A stretch of DNA of 64,000 nucleotides from Peribacillus frigoritolerans. Lineage in GTDB: Bacteria; Bacillota; Bacilli; Bacillales; DSM-1321. The notes beneath the pieces were generated by a model that had not been told where the DNA came from, did not search any database, and was given only the letters and a program-made list of their open reading frames with translations. The position numbers were made by a program, and so were the translations under genes. Position 1 is the stretch's first letter. Each line of letters starts with the position of its first letter. Positions 29,837 to 38,708 of this stretch are shown here, piece by piece. The DNA lies in contig JAUPFL010000001.1 of the NCBI GenBank assembly GCA_030562215.1, positions 3,460,501 to 3,524,500 on the forward strand, written 5' to 3'.

Positions 29837-31093
29837 ATGAAGAAATTCAAATTAAGTTTAGCTAGCCAAATCTTCATTGGTTTAATTCTAGGGATTATCG
29901 TTGGTGCCATTTTTTATGGTAATGAGTCGGCCCAAAGCTTTTTACAGCCATTCGGAGACATTTTCCTACGAATGATTAAAATGATTGTAGTGCCGATCAT
30001 CGTATCCAGCCTTATCGTTGCAGTTGCCGGTGTAGGTGATTTGAAAGCGGTAGGTAAACTAGGTGCTAAATCATTATCATACTTTGTTGTCGTAACTATG
30101 ATTGCGATTGCTGTTGGTTTAATTTCAGCGAATATTCTCCAGCCTGGTGCTGGTGTGAATATGAAAAATCTGGAACAAACAGACATTTCCACTTATGTTG
30201 ATACAGCAGAAACTAAGCAGCATGAATCGTTTGTAGATACACTCGTTCACATTGTACCATCCAATCCAGTTAAAGCCATGGTAGAAGGCGATATGCTAGC
30301 GATCATTTTCTTCTCCGTGTTGTTTGGACTAAGTATTGCGGCCATAGGAGAAAAGGGTAAACCAGTATTCCGTTTCTTCCAAGGTGTAGCTGAAGGAATG
30401 TTCTACCTAACTAACATGGTCATGAAATTCGCTCCTATCGGTGTATTTGCATTAATCGGTGTGACTATCTCCAAGTTCGGTTTGGAATCTTTAATTCCGT
30501 TAGGTAAGTTAGTGCTTTCTGTATACGGATCAATGCTTTTCTTTGTAATTGTCATTCTGGGTGTCATTGCAAAATTTGTAGGATTCAATATCTTTACGTT
30601 GATTAAACTTCTAAAAGAGGAATTGATTCTTGCTTTCTCTACAGCAAGTTCAGAATCGGTTCTTCCGAAAATCATGGAAAAAATGGAGAAAGCGGGATGT
30701 CCGAAACATATTGCTACATTTGTTATTCCGACTGGATACTCCTTTAACCTTGATGGTTCTACATTATACCAAGCGTTAGCAGCTATCTTCATCGCTCAAA
30801 TGTACGGAATCGATTTAAGTGCGTATGAGCAAATTACGCTAATGCTAGTGTTAATGATCACGTCCAAAGGGATTGCGGGTGTACCGGGTGTATCCTTCGT
30901 AGTTCTTTTAGCGACATTGGGAACTGTCGGCATTCCTATTGAAGGTTTAGCATTTATTGCCGGTATCGACCGTATTCTTGATATGGGACGTACTGTAGTA
31001 AACGTTATCGGTAATTCTCTTGCGGCAATCGTCATCTCTAAATGGGAAGGTCAATTTAATGAAGTGAGAATAAAGTCGGATAAAGTTTCATAA
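29837..31093 (+). CDS. gltT: Proton/sodium-glutamate symporter, DAACS family
   Basis: 418 residues, intact. The N-terminus (LASQIFIGLILGIIVGAIFY) and body follow B. subtilis GltT. Substrate-site motifs are the serine-rich AFSTASSESVLPKI, the GYSFNLDGSTLYQ loop and GIDRILDMGRTVVNVIGN. It imports glutamate/aspartate with cations. The ribosome site is weak (AAGGTCAGG). Monocistronic. Confidence 0.93.
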   Translation: MKKFKLSLASQIFIGLILGIIVGAIFYGNESAQSFLQPFGDIFLRMIKMIVVPIIVSSLIVAVAGVGDLKAVGKLGAKSLSYFVVVTMIAIAVGLISANILQPGAGVNMKNLEQTDISTYVDTAETKQHESFVDTLVHIVPSNPVKAMVEGDMLAIIFFSVLFGLSIAAIGEKGKPVFRFFQGVAEGMFYLTNMVMKFAPIGVFALIGVTISKFGLESLIPLGKLVLSVYGSMLFFVIVILGVIAKFVGFNIFTLIKLLKEELILAFSTASSESVLPKIMEKMEKAGCPKHIATFVIPTGYSFNLDGSTLYQALAAIFIAQMYGIDLSAYEQITLMLVLMITSKGIAGVPGVSFVVLLATLGTVGIPIEGLAFIAGIDRILDMGRTVVNVIGNSLAAIVISKWEGQFNEVRIKSDKVS

Positions 31094-31685
31094 CCGTGTT
31101 TAATGACTAAGAATACGAATCGGAATTCTCTTTGAAGAAATTAACCTAAATGATTGAAGTTTCACCCACAACATCACCGCGATAATGTTTTTTTGGTTCT
31201 TGTGTAAAACTTCAAGATTAGAGTTGGACTCTTTATCTAAGCAAGTAATCCAGAGTGATTCCTGAATTTTGGTTACCATATGTTATATATCAATCTTCCG
31301 CAATCGGGCGCTTTTATTGAGTAAGAGAAGTGAACAGACTTTTTTATAAAAGAATGATTGAATTGAATATATTAAGAGCGTGTTTTGATCAATCTCAAAA
31401 CACGCTCTTTCTTTTTTGTTTATCAAGGTCATTATTATCAATTTGATCAAATATCATTTTAAAAGTTTTATGCAACTAACGTATGCGTTAATTCCATAAG
31501 AAGCTTAAGAAGACCACTTTTAAATCAAAGAAAATGGGGAGCGAAGCATATTTATATTTGGCAATTTAGATACGAACGTACATAATAACGGCAGAGGAAA
31601 AGTTTGACTTAAGTTCTAAAAGACAAGCTCCGCATACAATATTAAGGTGGCAGGTAACGATCCATTGAAGGAGAGGATGCCTTTA
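31094..31685. other. Intergenic after gltT
   Basis: The only clear element is a strong terminator (31374-31418). The rest is AT-rich DNA without a supported frame until the small ORF at 31686. Confidence 0.5.
31374..31418 (+). terminator. Strong terminator downstream of gltT
   Basis: AAGAGCGTGTTTTGA pairs perfectly with TCAAAACACGCTCTT and is followed by a T-rich run. Confidence 0.93.
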
Positions 31686-31777
31686 ATGTCGGAAGAAAGT
31701 TGGGAATCCTTTATAAAGAAAATAAGAAATTTTTTTTAGAACTAGAAAAATATAATTGGAAAAATAAATCTGAATAA
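31686..31777 (+). CDS. Possible 30-residue peptide (frame break in T run)
   Basis: MSEESWESFIKKIRNFF stops at a T8 run. One more T continues LELEKYNWKNKSE to a TAA at 31777. GAAGGAGAGG lies ten bases upstream. It has aromatic, amphipathic character and no known family. Confidence 0.35.
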
Positions 31778-31814
31778 TTTCATAAATTTTACAGATCTTT
31801 GAGGGGGAAGTATA

Positions 31815-32051
31815 TTGTTAAAAGTAGTTAGAATTATTTTAGGGATAATTGTTCTTGCTTTATCTACTTATCAACTTATTACTGGGAATTTTGAGTTGAT
31901 GCTATATTCTATGTTCTTCTTGGGAGCACTAATGTTTGTAATAGGCTTAGCCGAACTTCAAAAAGACAGAAAAGGATTTGTAGGGTATATGTGTATTGTT
32001 GTCTCTTTATTTCTTATCTTTGCTTCCATACTGGAAATCGTAATATACTAG
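31815..32051 (+). CDS. DUF3953 small membrane protein
   Basis: 78 residues with three membrane segments (VVRIILGIIVLALSTYQLI; YSMFFLGALMFVIGLAELQ; GYMCIVVSLFLIFASILEIV). The pattern LGALMFVIGLAELQKDRK fits DUF3953 of bacilli. The start is a TTG behind GAGGGGGAAG. Function unknown. Confidence 0.75.
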   Translation: MLKVVRIILGIIVLALSTYQLITGNFELMLYSMFFLGALMFVIGLAELQKDRKGFVGYMCIVVSLFLIFASILEIVIY

Positions 32052-32132
32052 CGAGGCAATAATGACAAAGAATCGACAATAACTTTTATGGTTACTAATA
32101 AAGAGCAGGTGCTTGTAACATAAAATAGATTT

Positions 32133-32169
32133 AAAAGACGTTGAGCATTGATTTGTCAACGTCTTTTTA
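32133..32169 (+). terminator. Terminator after the DUF3953 gene
   Basis: AAAAGACGTTGA pairs with TCAACGTCTTTTT. Confidence 0.9.
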
Positions 32170-32230
32170 TAATGTTGCACATTATATGGTAGAGGATTTA
32201 ATGTAGTTCAGACCTCTCCGAAGACCTCTT

Positions 32231-32482
32231 CTACAACAAGAAATCAACTGCATACTCATTATCAATAGGGTCTTTCTCTAATTCTGGCTTATAAAGGGTT
32301 ATTGCTATCGACGAATCGCCGGGTGAAACCTATCGTGAAGAATTCTAGATCCTATAATTAATTCTATTGATTTAGCTATAACCTCAGCTTCATTTTTACT
32401 TATATATGCCTTTGCTTTTTTTATTTTTAATGCCGATTATTCTTTGAACAATTCTTAATTTAAAATGGTCAGTTAAAATCAT
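32231..32482 (-). CDS. Hypothetical protein with two frame breaks, or a remnant
   Basis: Reading the minus strand with one A removed from the A run near 32420 and one G added near 32316 gives about 83 residues: MILTDHFKLRIVQRIIG..., then KAYISKNEAEVIAKSIELII and PGDSSIAITLYKPELEKDPI, ending in DNEYAVDFLL. The pieces are coherent and fill the gap, with GGAGG and AAAGGA upstream, so this was a gene. I do not recognise the family. Confidence 0.4.
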
Positions 32483-32630
32483 ATTTCCTTTTTCAATTCC
32501 TCCTGTGTCGTATTTTGGTTCTAGTGAAAGCAAACTAGGTCCACATAAAAAGGGCGTTTATTTTGTAACGTCAAGGTAGGTGTACAAGCATTTCCTAATT
32601 AGCTCCATAACATATTAGGAGGTGATTAAA

Positions 32631-33590
32631 TTGACAGTTAAATTAGAAACTTTATTGGATCGTTCAGAAAAGAATATGGGCAGCGGAATTCATCCAGTCG
32701 TAAAAGAATCAGCTTTGGAAATGGTTAAACGGGCATATCAAGAAGGCATTTTCGTGCAAATCAGCGCAGGTTATCGGTCTATGGAAGAGCAAGCAAAGCT
32801 ATATGGTCAAGGTCGCCTAGGTTATATATACGATGGTAAAAACTATAGTGATTTATCAAAACCAAGAGTGACCAACGCGATGCCAGGTCAATCTTACCAT
32901 AACTATGGACTGGCCATTGATTATTTCATAGTCAGCGATGATGGAAGGAATGCCATATGGACAGTTGATGCAAAATGGAGACGGGTAGCGGCTATTGGTA
33001 AATCCTTGGGCTTTGCATGGGGCGGGGATTGGTCAAGCTTTAAAGATTATCCGCACTTGGATATGACGGGCGGACTGACTTATTCTCAGTTAAAAGCGGG
33101 AACAAAGCCTAGACTGATCTCAAAAGTGAATGGAACCACTCCACCAGCTACACAAGTCGAATCCGAAGTCATTGTAAAAGATACACCAAAGGACAGCGGC
33201 AACAACACTATCAGGTCCATTCAGAGGACATTAAATAGCAGATATAATGCAAAAATAGATGTTGATGGATATTATGGTCCCAATACTAAAAAAGCGCTGA
33301 TCAAGGGTTTTCAAACCGAATTGAATAAACAATATGGTGCAAAGATTAATGTTGATGGAATATGGGGACCTCAAACAAAAGCGGCTTCACCTAATGTTAG
33401 GGAAGGGGCGGAAGGGAATATCACCTATATCCTTCAAGCTGCACTTTATTTGGAAGGACATAATCCACATGGCATAGATGGTATCTTTGGAAGCGGAACG
33501 GAAATAGCGGTGAAGTCATTTCAAAGGGCCAATGGAATATCTGCAGACGGAATCGCCGGTGAAAATACCTTCGCAAAACTATTTGGATGA
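32631..33590 (+). CDS. L-alanyl-D-glutamate peptidase with two peptidoglycan-binding domains
   Basis: 319 residues from TTG 32631, chosen because TAGGAGGTGAT ends five bases before it. Residues 1-150 form an M15C (CwlK/Ply500-like) peptidase with SAGYRS, the zinc ligands in QSYHNYGLAIDYF and the final YPHLDM. Two PG_binding_1 repeats follow (VDGYYGPNTKKALIKGFQ; GIDGIFGSGTEIAVKSFQRA), with part of a third. There is no signal peptide, as in endolysins, so release needs a holin, lysis or another route. No other phage genes are near. Confidence 0.88.
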   Translation: MTVKLETLLDRSEKNMGSGIHPVVKESALEMVKRAYQEGIFVQISAGYRSMEEQAKLYGQGRLGYIYDGKNYSDLSKPRVTNAMPGQSYHNYGLAIDYFIVSDDGRNAIWTVDAKWRRVAAIGKSLGFAWGGDWSSFKDYPHLDMTGGLTYSQLKAGTKPRLISKVNGTTPPATQVESEVIVKDTPKDSGNNTIRSIQRTLNSRYNAKIDVDGYYGPNTKKALIKGFQTELNKQYGAKINVDGIWGPQTKAASPNVREGAEGNITYILQAALYLEGHNPHGIDGIFGSGTEIAVKSFQRANGISADGIAGENTFAKLFG

Positions 33591-33638
33591 TATATGAAAT
33601 GGGATAGAACGATAATGTTTAAATGCAATTAACTTAGC

Positions 33639-33668
33639 AAAAAAGCCCTTAAAATGAGGGCCCTTTTT
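33639..33668 (+). terminator. Terminator after the peptidase gene
   Basis: AAAAGCCCT pairs with AGGGCCCTTTT, followed by TTTT. Confidence 0.8.
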
Positions 33669-33702
33669 TATGAAAGAAAAAGTATTTTAGAATGGCAGTT
33701 TT

Positions 33703-34011
33703 TTAAAAGTAAATATCCCAATCGTTTAAGAATCGAAGTATAAGGAACGTGAGAATACATATTGGGACAAGAAATGTAACCCCATTCACGAAATGAAAGT
33801 ACTTTAATGCGGAATGCTTTTTGACTTTAATTACTAAATAGAAGAATGATAAAGTTGCAATCAATGGGCATAACAAGCCAAGATCAGTTAGAATGCTTGA
33901 AATTGGGTGATTCAAAACACTAAGTCCAATGAGGAATGAAGCAAGGCAGAGAACATTGATAACCGACAAAATGGTTGGTATTAACAACAAGTTCTTTTTT
34001 ACTGTCTCCAT
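33703..34011 (-). CDS. Small membrane protein, unknown
   Basis: 102 residues from ATG at 34011, with GGGAGGTG eight bases upstream; the open frame extends further upstream but without a site. Three hydrophobic segments (LLLIPTILSVINVLCLASFLI; LGLLCPLIATLSFFYLVI; GVTFLVPICILTFLILRF, in part). Family not recognised. Confidence 0.6.
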   Translation of the reverse strand: METVKKNLLLIPTILSVINVLCLASFLIGLSVLNHPISSILTDLGLLCPLIATLSFFYLVIKVKKHSALKYFHFVNGVTFLVPICILTFLILRFLNDWDIYF

Positions 34012-34295
34012 AAATTTCACCTCCCAGGAGATAACCCCACACGATATCTTATAATATCCACTGATTAGGTAGCAAAGCAAGGTTAAGGCTTTGTTAAAAG
34101 CAAACGTTGATTTAGTGTGTACAATGAGAAAATAATCAAAATTTATCCATTCACAAATATGAATTGTAATATTTATCGAGTATTTATGCTCATTTTTGTT
34201 CACTTAAAATTGACTGAAATATAATAGTTTTTTTAATTTTCCATCACATTTAGACAATAAAGTTAAAGGAGGACATAACTTTATTGGAGGAAAAA

Positions 34296-35898
34296 ATGAA
34301 AAAAATATGGAAAAAGCCAATTTTGCCTATCGCCTCTATTAGTTTGGCATCTGTGATGTTTGTAAATGCACTTCCCGAAACTCCAGTTCAAGCAGAATTG
34401 AATGTTCAATCACAAGTGCAAATGAAAAATCATTTGCTTCCGCTTGGAACGCCAAATTTGCAGGAGAAAAGAACTTCCGTGAATTTAGCACCAGGAGTGA
34501 AGTATACCAAAATCAATCGTGGTGAAACATCTTCTAAAGACTTTTACACAGTGGATGTGGCATTTGTAGAAACACAAAAGCAGGCAAAGAAATTGTTGGA
34601 AAATTTAAAGAGAGACGGTTTCAAAAATGCTCGTATCATAAAAGAGCCGGATCGGGCAGTGGATGACCGGAAAAAAGGTCCGCTTGGTTACATTGTTCGC
34701 ATCGGTCAATATCAGCTGGAAGCGGATGCAGCCGAAATGAGAAACAAGTTAGCGGAAAAGGGATATTCGGGACTACGGACTGTGTATACGGGTGAAGACG
34801 GAGAGAAAACATCAGGACCATGGGTAGTGAACGTCCTTGAAGTGGATCAGGGTCGATTTCATGGGCATGTGGTGCCTGGATTAGCAAATGATGCAGTGGC
34901 AGGGAAAGAAACATTGACCCAAATCGCTGATAGAAATGATGCCATTGCAGGAGTTAATGCTGGATACTTTGTTGTAGGAGAGAAGGATGGAACACCAGGC
35001 GATCTTGCCGGTATATTCGCCAGCAAAGGTCAACTTGTCAGTGAAGCTATAAATGGCCGTTCAGCTCTGATTTTATCTTCTGTTGAAGAGAGGCAAACAT
35101 TGCATCTGTGTCCACGTCAATCCAGGCTACTTCATCTGATGGTGCGGTTAGGGAGGTGGATGGATTAAATCGGAAGCCAGGATTAATCCGCAATTGTGGC
35201 GGTGTTGGAGGAGATACTACAACAGAACGGGCAAAACATGATTTTACTTGTAAGGATGAAAGTGAACTTATCCAATATACGTCCGTATTTGGAGAAAAGA
35301 CAGAATCGGGCGACGGTATGGAAGTGGTAGTAAATCAAGCCGGGGTAGTGGCGGAAATTCGTAACAAGCGTGGGGAGACATTCCAAGCAGTGGTTCTGTT
35401 CTTGCGGGAACGGGGGAGGCGGCAGAGTGGCTTCGTGACCATGCCCGACAAGGAATGAAGGTTCAAGTGAAAAGTAAAATCATCGGCGATGGAAAGCAAT
35501 TAAAATTAGACCAAACCACAAGTATAATTAATGGAGGTCCTCGATTATTGGAAAACGGAGAAATTTCCATTAATGCCGTAGAGGAAGGATTTCACTGGGA
35601 AGAAGATCCAGGATTTTATTATCGTTTTGGGGAACGTCGTAATCCTAGAACGCTTGCAGGAATCAAAGAGAATGGCAATCTATTATTTGTCACCATTGAT
35701 GGACGCGCACCCGGATGGAGCGTGGGAGCTAATTTTGAAGAAAGCGCGAAAGTCATGAAGTCATTAGGGGCAATCGATGCCATCAATCTTGACGGCGGCG
35801 GATCGACGACCATGACAGTCGGGGATGACCGAGTCACAAGACCATCTGATGCAGCAGGTGAACGTCCGATTGCCGACGGTATTCTGTTAGTAGAATAG
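34296..35898 (+). CDS. Secreted SPOR-like/phosphodiester glycosidase (NAGPA) family protein (two frame breaks)
   Basis: About 534 residues repaired. ATG 34296 follows GGAGG, with a signal peptide MKKIWKKPILPIASISLASV ending near VQA. Residues 60-165 look like a SPOR-type repeat (YIVRIGQYQLEADAAEMRNK). The rest is a phosphodiester glycosidase fold with AGVNAGYFVVG, NGGPRLLENG, TLAGIKENGNLLFVTIDGRA and the signature AINLDGGGSTTM. Frame breaks at the A run 35095-35097 and the G run 35372-35375 are each repaired by one base. It probably acts on cell-surface polymers. It stands alone with its own terminator. Confidence 0.85.
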
Positions 35899-35950
35899 AT
35901 GGGCGGAGATTAATGTCTTCATTTATCGTTTTAGGTCAAGCGGGTCGTCA

Positions 35951-35993
35951 CAAAAAAATCTCTTCAGAAAGGTTTCTGAAGAGATTTTTTTTG
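35951..35993 (+). terminator. Terminator after the glycosidase gene
   Basis: AAAAAAATCTCTTCAGAAA pairs with TTTCTGAAGAGATTTTTTT; a long perfect stem and T run, usable in both directions. Confidence 0.93.
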
Positions 35994-36010
35994 TGATATT
36001 TTGATATAAT

Positions 36011-36259
36011 TTAATATAAGGATTTTGAAAGACTTTCAGTAGTTTTTAACAATAAAGAGATATGTTGTTCCATCGATTCCTTATTCCAGCAAAAGACAGG
36101 CCCGGAAATGGAGATGGCTCCAATGACTTTTCCTTTAGCACCGAATACTGGTGCTGATAATGCAGCTACATTCTTCGTGATTTCTTCCTCATTAATTGAA
36201 TAACGGGTATTTACTATAATTTTTAATGATTGTGTAAGTTCCTTTTTAAATCTTCATTC
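36011..36259 (-). pseudogene. IclR-family regulator, C-terminal remnant
   Basis: A minus-strand frame without start encodes KKELTQSLKIIVNTRYSINE, then NVAALSAPVFGAKGKVIGAI and SISGPVFCWNKES, ending SKSLY. The A-APVF...G.vigAisisGP block is the effector-domain core of IclR regulators. The DNA-binding half is absent: the region upstream has a stop and then runs into the TetR gene. A genuine truncation. Confidence 0.8.
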
Positions 36260-36273
36260 AAGATATATCTAGA

Positions 36274-36858
36274 CTAGTTACAAAACTCCCTTATAATCTG
36301 GTTCTTTATTTCTTCTACCGGAAACCCTTGTTGATAGGTGGATATCATCAACATAATACCTTGTAGCACAGATGAAAAATATAATGATCGTTTCCTTGGT
36401 TCCTTTTCACCCATACTTTCAAATATTTTACATTGAAACTCAAATTGTCTAGCATTTTCTTCAATTATGAGATGACTGTATTTTTTCAACTCTTCATTTG
36501 CCTCTGGCTGAGTTTGAAGGTGTAGATAGAAGCGATGGATTTCTGATTTTTGGTGGATATTATCAATGGCACCATTGATTATATGTTCAAGCTGTTCACG
36601 AGGTGAATTTAAACTAAACGCTTCTTCCATGACTTCCACCACTTCCTTGATTCTGGCCTCGATCATTTCAGAAAGCAGTTCTTCTTTTCCTTTGTAATAG
36701 TTATAGAGTAACCCTTTCGAAATGCCCGCCTGCTTGGCAATATCGCTTATGGAAGTAGCGTAATATCCTTGTTTCATAAATAACTCCATGGCTGCAGCGC
36801 GAATTTTTTCTTTGGATGCTTGGCGAATACGGTCATTTTCTTCGGGAGTACGTGGCAT
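36274..36858 (-). CDS. TetR/AcrR-family transcriptional regulator
   Basis: 194 residues from MPRTPEEND. N-terminal helix-turn-helix: AMELFMKQGYYATSISDIAK, then QAGISKGLLYNYYKGKEELL. The C-terminal ligand domain is helical. It begins one base after the alpha/beta hydrolase stop and is cotranscribed with it, so it probably controls that enzyme and itself through the palindrome near 37676. The ligand is unknown. Confidence 0.9.
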   Translation of the reverse strand: MPRTPEENDRIRQASKEKIRAAAMELFMKQGYYATSISDIAKQAGISKGLLYNYYKGKEELLSEMIEARIKEVVEVMEEAFSLNSPREQLEHIINGAIDNIHQKSEIHRFYLHLQTQPEANEELKKYSHLIIEENARQFEFQCKIFESMGEKEPRKRSLYFSSVLQGIMLMISTYQQGFPVEEIKNQIIREFCN

Positions 36859-36859
36859 T

Positions 36860-37618
36860 TTATTTTCTTTCCTCCATAAAAGCAGTGAATTCTTGATATA
36901 AAACTTCAGAATGGGTGAGGGGAAGCATATGATCGGCATCCTCAATTTCGATGAAACGGATGTTTGGAACCCTTTGGAAACAATCGGCAACTCGAAAATT
37001 ATCTGCCAAGTCCTTTTTGCCGATAAAAAATAAAGTTTCAGGGTTCAATTCTTCTAATCGTTCCATTGCTGGCGGCTGTGGCCATATCATGCAGAAATCA
37101 GCGGGCCACTTAAGCATGCGCCCGAAATGATGCCTGAGCATTTGGACAGTGAGATCTTTGTGCGGACTATCGATAACAACCTGATATGTTGGTGAATGAA
37201 GGGCAAGCTCTAACATCTTATCTATATTGGGGGCACTTTTCAATATCTTGTCATGATATTGTTCAAACTCCTTTGAATAGGGAAAACCAGTTAAAGAAGG
37301 AGCAATTAATACAAGTTTCGATATCCTTTCAGGATGAATAAGGGCGAAATCAGTTGCAATCTGCCCGCCCATTGAATGACCTATAATCGTTGCCTGATTA
37401 AGCTTCAGGTAATCCATTAGTGCCAATACATCGTCAACATAGTTTGCATGTTTTATGGGGGATGGTGATTTACCGGCACCACGGCCATCAAAAGCAACCA
37501 CTTTGTATTTTTTAGATAAAAGAGATGCTAAAAATGTCCATTGCCTCAAATCAACCCCACCACCATGAATAAGAATAACCGGAAGACCCTTGCCATTAAT
37601 CTCGAAATGTAAATCCAA
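36860..37618 (-). CDS. Alpha/beta hydrolase
   Basis: 252 residues with a TTG start behind GGAGGGG. Oxyanion region LIHGGGVDLRQW, nucleophile Ser in IIGHSMGGQIA near residue 93, acid in FIGKKD, and catalytic His in DADHMLPLTHSE. An esterase/lactonase-type cytosolic enzyme of unknown substrate. It forms an operon with the downstream TetR regulator, which suggests induction by a small lipophilic compound. Confidence 0.88.
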   Translation of the reverse strand: MDLHFEINGKGLPVILIHGGGVDLRQWTFLASLLSKKYKVVAFDGRGAGKSPSPIKHANYVDDVLALMDYLKLNQATIIGHSMGGQIATDFALIHPERISKLVLIAPSLTGFPYSKEFEQYHDKILKSAPNIDKMLELALHSPTYQVVIDSPHKDLTVQMLRHHFGRMLKWPADFCMIWPQPPAMERLEELNPETLFFIGKKDLADNFRVADCFQRVPNIRFIEIEDADHMLPLTHSEVLYQEFTAFMEERK

Positions 37619-37666
37619 TGCAACCCCTCCGTCTTTTATAACTGAATTTTCAGATTTATTTTATTA

Positions 37667-37686
37667 TTGAATGAACGTTTAGTCAA
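37667..37686. promoter_or_regulatory. Candidate TetR operator
   Basis: TTGAATGAACGTTTAGTCAA is partly palindromic (outer TTGA/TCAA, centre AACGTT). It lies 50 bases upstream of the hydrolase-tetR operon and resembles TGAATGA-type sites of Bacillus TetR regulators. Confidence 0.45.
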
Positions 37687-37885
37687 TAGAAAATGCAATA
37701 AAATTTTGAATGATCTTAGATATTATTTCTATTCCCATAATGGGGCTAATCAACAGAAAAAGCACATACCCAGAAGCATAGCACCCTGAAATGGCCACTT
37801 TTCCTGATTTTACAGTTTGGATGCAATATAATGCTGAACCTGCTTACTAGCAGATATGTATATCCCTGCATTGACAGGGTTTAAA

Positions 37886-38059
37886 ATGATTCCACCATTT
37901 ATAATAAGAATAGCTGGAGCATGGGTTACCTTAAAAATAATTGATACTGAAGAATACACTTATATAGAGGGAATTGGTACAGCTACTGAAGAGGGTACTC
38001 TGGACTTAGAGGGGTTAATTAAAACATTGTTACAGGAAAGATATTTCCGTTATCTATAG
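37886..38059 (+). CDS. Small hypothetical protein
   Basis: 57 residues (IPPFIIRIAGAWVTLKII, then an acidic TEEYTYIEGIGTATEEGT). The ribosome site is weak (ACAGGG), and an alternative ATG lies at 37856. Function unknown. Confidence 0.35.
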   Translation: MIPPFIIRIAGAWVTLKIIDTEEYTYIEGIGTATEEGTLDLEGLIKTLLQERYFRYL

Positions 38060-38096
38060 AAGGGAAATTTTCCCCTTCATTTTTTTGACTAAATTA

Positions 38097-38110
38097 AGAA
38101 CAAATGTTCT
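38097..38110 (+). promoter_or_regulatory. LexA/DinR (SOS) box
   Basis: AGAACAAATGTTCT fits the Bacillus LexA consensus (GAAC-N4-GTTC) as a near-perfect palindrome. It lies 35 bases before the YolD-like start, so that gene should be DNA-damage inducible. Confidence 0.78.
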
Positions 38111-38145
38111 GTAATGTATTTATAGAATGAAATGGAGATGTTCTT

Positions 38146-38490
38146 ATGTCTATAAAAGATCGCGGAAAGCTTAAATGGCAACCAGCTCTGATGCTGCCTG
38201 AATACGTTAAGTTACTTAATGATGTAAATAAGGATTATTACTGTCAAGTAAAACCGATATTAGATGAATATCAGTTGGAGGAGTTTGAGAACAAAATACA
38301 TACTGCTATGGAGTTTGCTTCACCTGTAAAGTTTACTGTTTGGGAAGATGGATTTGATTGGGAATATACGGGGATGATACACAGGTTAGATCCGTTGACA
38401 AAGTTAATCCATTTAGAGTTGGAAAATGAGAAGGGGCATATTATTAAGGTGAAGTTTGAGGATCTTGTAGCGGTAGAGATAAGGGAATGA
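38146..38490 (+). CDS. YolD-like protein
   Basis: 114 residues with the family start IKDRGKLKWQPALMLPEYV. YolD-like proteins usually accompany a Y-family polymerase (UvrX/YqjW type) and are thought to act as its accessory partner in SOS mutagenesis. Here no polymerase gene is adjacent, so this is an orphan copy, but the SOS box upstream is retained. Its stop overlaps the next small ORF (ATGA). Confidence 0.9.
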   Translation: MSIKDRGKLKWQPALMLPEYVKLLNDVNKDYYCQVKPILDEYQLEEFENKIHTAMEFASPVKFTVWEDGFDWEYTGMIHRLDPLTKLIHLELENEKGHIIKVKFEDLVAVEIRE

Positions 38491-38606
38491 AAAAAATGTA
38501 TTTAATTAAATGGATTGAAAATGGTGAAACTAAAACATTTGTCGCTGAGGACACATTGAGCATATCAAGAAAAATTAGAAGAGAGAAATATTACCTTCTC
38601 AACTGA
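38487..38606 (+). CDS. Small ORF coupled to the YolD gene
   Basis: 39 residues (MKKMYLIKWIENGETKTFVA...KYYLLN) starting inside the YolD stop. The overlap and GAGATAAGGGA upstream suggest translational coupling. Family not recognised; possibly a second SOS-induced small protein. Confidence 0.5.
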   Translation: MKKMYLIKWIENGETKTFVAEDTLSISRKIRREKYYLLN

Positions 38607-38708
38607 AGCATTATAGGGATCAGTGTTAAGGAAAAATTAAAAACAATGCAAAAGTATTAGTTTAATATGGTAAAATGACAAAGCATGAAAATTTTAGGGG
38701 GATTATAA

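Noticed and set aside
32631..33590. Prophage endolysin as evidence for a prophage
   Set aside because: No holin, structural, integrase or terminase genes lie nearby; CwlK-type chromosomal peptidases have the same layout.
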